A DNA stretch of 19,727 nt from JAAAOZ01 sp964496595. GTDB lineage: Bacteria; Chloroflexota; Anaerolineae; B4-G1; SLSP01. The notes beneath the pieces are model-generated. The model had not been told where the DNA came from and searched no databases. It saw only the letters and a list, made by a program, of their open reading frames with translations. Made by a program: the position numbers and the translations under genes. The stretch covers positions 1 through 19,727 of the forward strand of contig CAZCAI010000088.1 of NCBI GenBank assembly GCA_964496595.1. Reading direction: 5' to 3'. Of this stretch, positions 15,401-19,727 are shown one piece after another. Every line of letters starts with the position of its first letter. Position 1 is the first letter of the stretch.

Positions 15401-16172
15401 GATAGGCGTCAATGATCAGCACGCCCTCGCGAATGCCGGCGATGACGGCGTCGTGAGCTACCGGCACGATGCCCAGCAATCGATACCGGAAGAGGCCATA
15501 AGCAATCATAGAACCGGCTATCGCGAACGAGAAGGGCGTCAGATCCAAATGGTGAAAGGGATGTAAATCGAAAACCGAGACCACGCTACCCAATAGTGTG
15601 GTAATCGCGCCGCCTAAGAAGATACCCACTTGCGGGCGATAGAATCGCGAGGCGTGAAGCCAGGCTTGAATCAGCCAAAAGAGGACCAACATCGAGAGGG
15701 TATAGCTGTAGGCCGTGTGCAACCAGAATGCCAGGCCGTGATCCGCGCGCCAGCCCACGAAAGACTCGTACTGGATCAAATGGATATGCTGCCATACCAA
15801 CTGATGCAACGAGCCGTTTGTCCAGACCAACAGCGCCATCAAGCTCGGCTCGAGAGCAAGCCAGGCCATCTTCTTCCCGCGCAGCCAGCGCGCGTGATCC
15901 GTGTATTGCAAGGTGAAGGCGAACATCGCGCCGGGCGTCATCAAAATCCCCAGATAGCGCACTCTGGCCCAGAAGATCTTCACCGGCAACGTCGTCGCAC
16001 CCAATCGCATCGCGTAGGCCAGAGACCATATCGCCACGCCGATCATCAAAATCGCCAACGGCACAGCGCCGCGCTCCGCGCCCCGTCGCTGCCACGCCAT
16101 CACCGCGATGGCTATCGCCAGGCATGTTGTCAAAATTAACGGTATGATATAGGGTGTATACTGCCAGGCCAT
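12495..16172 (-). CDS. 7TM sensor histidine kinase with PAS and three GAF modules
   Basis: A 1225-residue membrane kinase. The N-terminus (about 5-230) matches the seven-helix histidine kinase sensor domain, with the characteristic KIFWARVRYLGILMTPGAMFAF near 65-87. Next come a PAS module (about 240-345), three GAF modules (about 360-515, 530-680, 690-858), a second PAS (about 862-985), HisKA with phospho-acceptor His999 in TMVHDLRNPL, and an ATPase with NLVDNAIKFTP (from 1115), DTGDG (1148-1152) and GSGLGLAF (1174-1181). There is no receiver. ATG at 16172 was chosen over GTG at 16181 because GGGGAG lies 8 nt before the ATG but abuts the GTG. It has its own consensus promoter and an intrinsic terminator, and diverges from the lrgA/lrgB-like pair, which it may control through an unlinked response regulator. 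Confidence 0.93.
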   Translation of the reverse strand: MAWQYTPYIIPLILTTCLAIAIAVMAWQRRGAERGAVPLAILMIGVAIWSLAYAMRLGATTLPVKIFWARVRYLGILMTPGAMFAFTLQYTDHARWLRGKKMAWLALEPSLMALLVWTNGSLHQLVWQHIHLIQYESFVGWRADHGLAFWLHTAYSYTLSMLVLFWLIQAWLHASRFYRPQVGIFLGGAITTLLGSVVSVFDLHPFHHLDLTPFSFAIAGSMIAYGLFRYRLLGIVPVAHDAVIAGIREGVLIIDAYHHVVDVNLAVCRDVLACGSRRMIGRPAREVLSLWPELFDVEGNLRTDGAEIAISQEGEPRYYDVQVSVLGKKADKCLGWCIVFHDITLRKRAEATLQSREQLYKNLVAVAKVTAEQLDLDATLQNTLDIAAKISAAESGSLLLVDDMLHVTHRITVSEDGNIRQSQQTLQRVMDQGLAGWVAQHREAVVLEDAQEDSRWLPLKRVSIVTRSALAVPLINQGILLGVLTLQHSDLGHFDEEDLLVMRAAAHQMAMAVHNAQIYEAQRNLARRVSMLYEVLEKLGGHLNPKTVPQVAVDAIARLTGWPSVAILAPDPLEKVLRIEATSSLDAVAGGWHIPWDAGVRGEAFHNQEARYVSDLCEIIAPDDRAAPVCSRMVIPLRRGERILGLLDISSQQAHAFDIDDRQQAELLAESVALSLDVARSHAEIGGYVADLSALYEVSRAVGQSLVLASLLAETLDVALNSLDFESGLILLRQPEADRLAIAAKRNLPAAIEAVIESKLGPLWAHIYEETTPLMIGDVTTESRALAQALHIMPAGVEALRAARIRTCALSPLLHQESSMGVLCLFSRTPREYSAHDIALQMAIGRQIATAVVNARLFQAVADERSRLHAIIESSRDGILLLGVDFSIQVINQRAINLLCLPDDAEAWMQRDALTLFPILRAAAPNVARVLMRELRRAQQRDEMYDEGEFAFDSRAIQWFYMPVRTEMTLLGWLIVLRDVTEERLVEKMRNDLTHTMVHDLRNPLTGISGAVKLLNRSLSKKMLTTGELHMLGVLDRSTQRMLDLVNAILDIGRLESGRMPLQRDELALNSLIKKVLDAQSALAEAEGVALIKRLPVPSPIVYVDAGLLERVLQNLVDNAIKFTPEDGRVSVCVVQNGTGNVKVSVRDTGDGVPPDVQERLFEKFATGNQYQRGSGLGLAFCRMVMDLHGERIWLEETSANGTTFSFTLTSAQAVREEERGEALP

Positions 16173-16205
16173 TCCAAGCACTCCCCTGTTAAGTCAATTT
16201 TTGCC

Positions 16206-16272
16206 GTAAGGATCTCTTAATATCCAAGTATAAGGCAAAAGTAAGGATAAGTCAAAACTTTTCTGTAAGAAT
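16206..16272. promoter_or_regulatory. three GTAAGGAT-like direct repeats
   Basis: GTAAGGAT occurs at 16206-16213 and 16241-16248, with a one-base variant GTAAGAAT at 16265-16272. One copy is in the spacer of the minus-strand promoter, one is in that gene's leader, and one is just upstream of the plus-strand -10 box. This placement suits binding sites for a regulator shared by the divergent genes. Confidence 0.4.
16227..16255 (-). promoter_or_regulatory. sigma-70 promoter of the 7TM kinase
   Basis: On the minus strand TTGACT (16255-16250), a 17-nt spacer and TATACT (16232-16227) form a near-consensus promoter. Transcription would start near 16220, about 48 nt before the ATG. Confidence 0.75.
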
Positions 16273-16278
16273 TTTAAA

Positions 16279-16287
16279 TGCTACAAT
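16279..16287 (+). promoter_or_regulatory. extended -10 promoter of the lrgA/lrgB-like pair
   Basis: TGC followed by TACAAT (16282-16287) is an extended -10; the -35 region is poor. It points away from the kinase promoter, whose -35 ends 24 nt to the left. Confidence 0.55.
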
Positions 16288-16332
16288 GGTTATAGATGGG
16301 ATAGATATATCTCGGTTTTTTGGAGGCGACCT

Positions 16333-16683
16333 ATGCTCAGTGCTTTGACGGTGCTCTTACTCTTCCAACTTGTGGGCGAGGCGACGATTCGCCTGCTCAA
16401 TCTCCCCATTCCTGGCCCGGTGATGGGGATGGTGCTGTTGTTGCTCGCGCTGCTGCTGCGCGGCGGCCCCTCGCCCGCGCTGAAGGCGACGGCGAACAAG
16501 CTGCTCTCGCATCTCTCGCTGCTCTTCATCCCGGCGGGCGTGGGGATTATGGCCCACGGGGATCTGCTGCGCGCATCGTGGCTGCCCCTCACCGTGATCC
16601 TGATCGTCAGTTGTGGCGTGACGCTCGCCGCGACGGCGCTCTCGATGTACTGGGTGATGCGCGTCACAACGCGGAGGGCGTGA
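16333..16683 (+). CDS. lrgA: LrgA/CidA-family holin-like membrane protein
   Basis: A 116-residue, strongly hydrophobic protein with about four membrane helices. The conserved family stretch LNLPIPGPVMGMVLLLLALLL (22-42) and LFIPAGVGIMAHGDLL (64-79) identify it. LrgA-type proteins were described as antiholin-like factors that modulate murein hydrolase activity and cell lysis in Staphylococcus; related LrgAB/PftAB pairs in Bacillus and Streptococcus act in pyruvate uptake, so transport is an equal possibility. TGGAGG (16321-16326) lies 6 nt before the ATG. It is followed after one base by the lrgB-like gene, so the two are cotranslated. It is divergent from the 7TM kinase gene. Confidence 0.85.
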   Translation: MLSALTVLLLFQLVGEATIRLLNLPIPGPVMGMVLLLLALLLRGGPSPALKATANKLLSHLSLLFIPAGVGIMAHGDLLRASWLPLTVILIVSCGVTLAATALSMYWVMRVTTRRA

Positions 16684-16684
16684 G

Positions 16685-17407
16685 ATGATGTCCCAATTCC
16701 TCGATCTGTGGGCGGAATTATCCCCCACCCCGCTGCTCTGGCTCACCGTGACGCTCGTGATCTACCAGGCGGCGACGTGGCTCTATCAACGCGCCCGCGC
16801 TTTCCCGCTGCTCAACCCCGTGCTGATCTCGATCATCGCCATCGTCGCACTGCTGCTGGCGACGGGCACGCCCTACGAGGATTACTTCGACGGCGCGCGG
16901 TTCATCCACTTTCTGCTGGGGCCGGCGACCGTCGCGCTGGCCATCCCGCTCTACACCTACCTGCGGCGCGTGCGCGAGTTGGCGCTCCCCATCGCCATCG
17001 CGCTGCCCACCGGCGCGCTGACGGCCATCCTCTCGGCGGTGGGATTGGGCCGGTTGTTCGATCTACCCATGCCTGTGGTGCTCTCGCTGGCGCCCAAGTC
17101 GGTGACCACGCCCATCGCCATGGGCGTCACAGAACAGATCGGCGGCGTGCCCTCGCTGACCGCCGTCTTCGTCATCCTGACCGGGATCTTGGGCGGGATG
17201 ATGGCCCCGCTTTTGTTGGATCTGCTCCGCGTGCGCGAGCCGAGCGCGCGCGGCTTCGCGATGGGCGTCACCTCCCACGGCCTGGGCACCGCACGCGCCC
17301 TCCAACTGAGCGAGGAGGCCGGCGCCTTCTCCGGCCTGGGGATGGGGTTGAATGGCATACTGACGTCGTTTCTCGTCCCGCTGCTGGTGAGGATATTAGG
17401 CATGTAG
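16685..17407 (+). CDS. lrgB: LrgB/CidB-family membrane protein
   Basis: A 240-residue polytopic membrane protein, the usual size for LrgB/CidB, and the obligate partner of the LrgA-like protein before it. Family marks are NPVLISIIAIVALL at 44-57, FLLGPATVALAIPLY near 76-90, APKSVTTPIAMGVTEQIGG at about 136-154, and SHGLGTARALQLSEEAGAFSGL near 198-219. These motifs are nearly universal in the family. Together the pair is proposed to act in control of autolysis or in export/import of pyruvate-like acids. GGAGGG (16673-16678) lies 6 nt before the ATG, inside the end of the lrgA gene. A second ATG follows immediately and could also be used. No downstream partner gene belongs to the same operon; an inverted repeat follows the stop. 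Confidence 0.9.
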   Translation: MMSQFLDLWAELSPTPLLWLTVTLVIYQAATWLYQRARAFPLLNPVLISIIAIVALLLATGTPYEDYFDGARFIHFLLGPATVALAIPLYTYLRRVRELALPIAIALPTGALTAILSAVGLGRLFDLPMPVVLSLAPKSVTTPIAMGVTEQIGGVPSLTAVFVILTGILGGMMAPLLLDLLRVREPSARGFAMGVTSHGLGTARALQLSEEAGAFSGLGMGLNGILTSFLVPLLVRILGM

Positions 17408-17413
17408 GGTGTC

Positions 17414-17488
17414 AACCTTGCGAAGGTTTGGTTGGGGATTCCAGGCCAAAAGCATCGTGATCAAAGGCCGACCGCAACCTTCGCAAGG
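17414..17488. repeat. inverted repeat with nested palindromes
   Basis: CCTTGCGAAGGTT (17416-17428) is exactly inverted at 17476-17488, and the similarity continues imperfectly inward. The left arm is also itself a hairpin (AACCTT-GCG-AAGGTT, 17414-17428). It starts 7 nt after the lrgB stop, so it may end that transcript, but no T-run follows. The remainder of the gap (17489-17639) holds a small GAATT/AATTC hairpin and the direct repeats before the VWA gene, and no gene. Confidence 0.6.
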
Positions 17489-17593
17489 GGGCGACTTCCA
17501 CCGAATTTCACGAATTCCCCGGAAAAGTGTGAACATTTTCTCCTCCACCTGCATGTAACAGATAGAAACGGGGATCAAACCCCAACCCAACAC

Positions 17594-17635
17594 TCTTTAA
17601 GTCCGTTAAACTTCTTTAAGTCTCTATAGGAGGAG
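17594..17635 (+). promoter_or_regulatory. direct repeats and ribosome site before the VWA gene
   Basis: TCTTTAAGTC occurs at 17594-17603 and 17613-17622, 19 nt apart (nearly two helical turns), with GTTAAAC between them. AGGAGGAG (17628-17635) then stands 4 nt before the ATG at 17640. The repeats could be operator half-sites; a clear promoter was not found. Confidence 0.45.
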
Positions 17636-17639
17636 AAAA

Positions 17640-19319
17640 ATGAAGACCTATCGCAGGATGAACCACATCGTCGCATTATTAATCGCATTGGTGATGTTGA
17701 TTTCGGCCGGATGTGGCGCCAAGGCCCCGGAACCGACCAAGGAGTCCAGAGTTGAGGAATTAGTTGAGGTAGAGGCCCCGACAGAAGAACTTGTGGAGGA
17801 AGGCGTGATGACCGATGAGGTCGCCAAAGAATCGGAGGCCGCCGCGCCGCCGCTCAGCCAGCCGCAGCCCACAGCGATGCCCAGGGCCGATGGCGCCGCC
17901 GGCCCCTCGACCGGCGGCGCCGACGAGCCGAACGATCAGCCCTACGGGGATATGTTCTTCGAGGATTACGGCGTCAATCCCCGCATCGACACCGAGGACG
18001 ACAACCTCTCGACCTTCGCCGTGGATGTGGACACCGGCGCCTACACCGTGATGCGCAGCTACATCAACGATGGCTTCCTGCCGCCCGATGAATCCGTCCG
18101 CGTGGAGGAATACATCAACTTCTTCGATCAGGACTACGATCCGCCCCAAGATGGCGCGCTCGCGATTCATCTGGAGGGCGCGCCCTCGCCCTACGAAGCC
18201 AACTATCACCTGATGCGCGTGGGCCTCCAGGGCTACGAAATCCACCCGGAGGATCGCAAGGACGTGGTGCTCACCTTCGTCATCGACATCTCCGGCTCGA
18301 TGGATCGCGGCGACCGCCTCGGCCTGGTCAAGCAGACGCTCAATCTGCTGGTGGAGGAGCTGCGCCCATCCGATAAGATCGGCATCGTGGTCTACGGCTC
18401 GCGCGGCGAGGTCTACCTTGAACCGACCTCGGTCAGCGAATCGCACAAAATCCTCAACGCGATCCACAAGCTGCAACCCGGCGGCTCCACCAACGCCGAG
18501 GAGGGCCTCGTCCTGGCCTACCGGCAGGCCTCCCGCAACTTCGAGCGCGGCGCCATCAATCGCGTCATTCTCTGCTCCGACGGCGTGGCGAACGTGGGCA
18601 ACACCGGCCCGGATTCGATTATGGCCCAGATCGAAAAGCACGCCGAGGATGGCATCTATCTCACCACGGTGGGCTTCGGGATGGGGAACTACAACGATGT
18701 GCTGATGGAGCAGTTGGCCGACACCGGCGACGGCTTCTACGCCTACGTCGATAACATCCGCGAGGCCGAGCGCGTCTTCGTGCGCGATCTCACCTCCACG
18801 TTGCAGGTCATCGCCCGCGACGCCAAGATCCAGGTCGAGTTCAACCCCAGCGTCGTCAGCCGCTACCGCCTGATCGGCTACGAGAACCGCGACGTGGCGG
18901 ATGAGGATTTCCGCAACGACGCAGTCGATGCCGGCGAGATCGGCGTGGGGCACAGCGTCACCGCCCTCTACGAGGTGAAATTCCATTCGGACGCGCCCGC
19001 GCGCCAGCCCGCGCTGATCGCCCGCGTCCGCTACGAGGACCCGGATCACGGCGAGGTGATCGAAATCCAGGAGGCCATCGCCCGCGCCGATGTCGTCGAG
19101 CACTTCGAGGATGCCTCGCCCCGCTTCCAACTCACGGCCATCGTCGCCCAATACGCCGAGATTTTGCGCCATAGCTACTGGGCCAAGGAATCGGAGACCA
19201 CCTTGGAGGACATCGCCTGGGAGGCCGCGCGCATCGCGGAGTACCTCCCCCGCGACGCGGAGGTGCAGGAGTTCGCGGCCTTAGTCGAGCGCGCGGTGGA
19301 TCTTTCCGAGACAAGATAG
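17640..19319 (+). CDS. YfbK-like VWA-domain lipoprotein
   Basis: A 559-residue exported protein. The N-terminus has basic residues, a hydrophobic stretch at 10-22 and a lipobox-like ISAGC with Cys25; the -3 residue is Ser rather than the usual Leu. An acidic, Pro/Ala-rich linker spans about 26-100. A conserved N-terminal VWA-associated region (about 101-205) has STFAVDVDTGAY at 124-135 and VRVEEYINFF at 153-162. The VWA domain has a complete MIDAS: Asp216, Ser218 and Ser220 in DISGS, Thr284 in GGSTN and Asp314 in CSDGVAN. The C-terminal part (about 385-555) matches the DUF3520 type. Members of this family are metal-dependent adhesion-like proteins with unclear roles. It is transcribed alone, with a strong AGGAGGAG ribosome site. 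Confidence 0.88.
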   Translation: MKTYRRMNHIVALLIALVMLISAGCGAKAPEPTKESRVEELVEVEAPTEELVEEGVMTDEVAKESEAAAPPLSQPQPTAMPRADGAAGPSTGGADEPNDQPYGDMFFEDYGVNPRIDTEDDNLSTFAVDVDTGAYTVMRSYINDGFLPPDESVRVEEYINFFDQDYDPPQDGALAIHLEGAPSPYEANYHLMRVGLQGYEIHPEDRKDVVLTFVIDISGSMDRGDRLGLVKQTLNLLVEELRPSDKIGIVVYGSRGEVYLEPTSVSESHKILNAIHKLQPGGSTNAEEGLVLAYRQASRNFERGAINRVILCSDGVANVGNTGPDSIMAQIEKHAEDGIYLTTVGFGMGNYNDVLMEQLADTGDGFYAYVDNIREAERVFVRDLTSTLQVIARDAKIQVEFNPSVVSRYRLIGYENRDVADEDFRNDAVDAGEIGVGHSVTALYEVKFHSDAPARQPALIARVRYEDPDHGEVIEIQEAIARADVVEHFEDASPRFQLTAIVAQYAEILRHSYWAKESETTLEDIAWEAARIAEYLPRDAEVQEFAALVERAVDLSETR

Positions 19320-19372
19320 ATCTCGTTTGTCGACAGGCGCGCAACGCAGCCGTTAGGCAAAGTGAAGTGCCG

Positions 19373-19386
19373 TAGCACATAGCACA
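19373..19386. repeat. two perfect tandem heptamers TAGCACA
   Basis: TAGCACA occurs twice in direct tandem and abuts the palindrome that starts at 19387. The same 7-nt period is seen in the other intergenic repeats of this window. Confidence 0.5.
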
Positions 19387-19419
19387 AGCCCTGACGGGTT
19401 CCAGAAACCCGTCAGGGCT
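19387..19419. terminator. 14-bp perfect stem-loop after the VWA gene
   Basis: AGCCCTGACGGGTT (19387-19400) pairs perfectly with 19406-19419 over a 5-nt loop (CCAGA). It lies 67 nt after the VWA stop and before the convergent PIN gene. Only GTTTGTGT follows on the plus strand, so it is either a terminator with a weak T-run or a copy of a dispersed palindromic repeat. Confidence 0.55.
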
Positions 19420-19438
19420 GTTTGTGTGGAGGGACGTT

Positions 19439-19456
19439 GTAATTCTAGGGAATTAC
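19439..19456. repeat. 7-bp hairpin GTAATTC/GAATTAC
   Basis: A perfect 7-bp stem with a 4-nt loop lies between the large stem-loop and the PIN gene. No T-run follows on either strand. The rest of 19457-19529 shows nothing. Confidence 0.4.
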
Positions 19457-19529
19457 GCCCTGTCACTCCACCCATGCTCCAAGAGCCACAATTCAAGGAT
19501 AGCGACACCCACACTTGACCAATATCAGT

Positions 19530-19727
19530 CTATGACATCCTCAATAGTTTTATCTGCTCCGATTCTTGTAGCTTACTATCCGCGGTGATCAGTACAAGAT
19601 CATTCTCCCACGCTGTCGCAGCAATAAAGCGGTCAGCAGGGTCTTGATGTGGCAGTTCAATACTTCGGCTTTTAATGGCAATGGTATGGGTTAATCTTGC
19701 CTCTTTGATAGGACTTTGTTGAAGAGC
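19530..19727 (-). CDS. PIN-domain (VapC-like) protein, C-terminal part
   Basis: The last 65 residues of a minus-strand gene, cut by the right edge of the window. HQDPADRFIAATAWENDLVLITADSKLQ is typical of the C-terminal half of PIN-domain toxins: Asp in DPADRF and Asp in TADS are two of the acidic residues that hold metal for RNA cleavage. VapC-type toxins are Mg-dependent ribonucleases neutralised by a small antitoxin that is usually encoded just upstream, which here would be beyond the window. The stretch is less GC-rich than the VWA gene, as often seen for mobile toxin-antitoxin loci. The stop is at 19530-19532. The N-terminal acidic residues cannot be checked. Confidence 0.8.
   Translation of the reverse strand, partial: ALQQSPIKEARLTHTIAIKSRSIELPHQDPADRFIAATAWENDLVLITADSKLQESEQIKLLRMS

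Noticed and set aside
16172..16181. GTG at 16181 as start of the 7TM kinase
   Set aside because: The ribosome site touches the GTG directly; spacing to the ATG at 16172 is normal.
17760..19172. Long open frame (470 codons) antisense to the VWA gene
   Set aside because: It is the mirror of a GC-rich gene; the sense strand has a full MIDAS, lipobox-like start and strong ribosome site, while the antisense product shows no known domain.

Overview
The window is 19.7 kb of GC-rich bacterial chromosome with ordinary gene density and no rRNA, tRNA, CRISPR array, complete insertion sequence or prophage gene. The gene set and style (two very large multi-PAS/GAF sensor kinases, a two-subunit aconitase X, a YfbK-like VWA lipoprotein, an Rpn-type nuclease of the kind common in filamentous bacteria, and short-period intergenic repeats) suggest a member of the Chloroflexota, possibly Anaerolineae-like. 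That is an inference from family recognition; no taxonomic marker gene is present.

Left part (1-3.5 kb, minus strand): an Rpn/PD-(D/E)XK nuclease-like gene, then a SAM-dependent methyltransferase, a FemAB-type peptidyltransferase and a small STAS anti-sigma-factor antagonist, ending in a tandem pair of covarying hairpins at the window edge. Positions 3.5-8.8 kb (plus strand): an ABC-F ATPase whose transcript is probably almost leaderless, a CoaE dephospho-CoA kinase overlapping it by 4 nt, then the large and small subunits of an aconitase X dehydratase, and a small membrane-anchored protein with an acidic Glu/Asn repeat tail. The two aconitase X genes are separated by 230 nt holding three blocks of degenerate 7-nt tandem repeats.

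Positions 9.0-16.2 kb (minus strand): two giant sensor histidine kinases. The first is a hybrid kinase (membrane domain, four PAS-like modules, HisKA, HATPase, receiver). The second has a 7TM sensor, PAS, three GAF modules, PAS, HisKA and HATPase. Between them lies a roughly 150-bp MITE-like relic bounded by 9-bp direct repeats, and a good intrinsic terminator. Positions 16.3-17.4 kb (plus strand): an lrgA/lrgB-like pair divergent from the 7TM kinase. The shared intergenic region has two back-to-back promoters and three GTAAGGAT-like repeats, which makes a kinase/lrgAB regulatory link plausible. Positions 17.6-19.3 kb: a VWA/DUF3520-type lipoprotein. The right edge holds the C-terminal 65 residues of a PIN-domain (VapC-like) toxin on the minus strand, cut by the window.

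Most genes are recognisable families. The less ordinary material is in the intergenic DNA: recurrent 7-nt-period repeats at several separate places, paired hairpins with compensatory changes, a MITE-like relic, a perfect 20-bp palindrome across a stop codon, and the divergent kinase/lrgAB control region. I did not find an unmistakable new multi-gene system.
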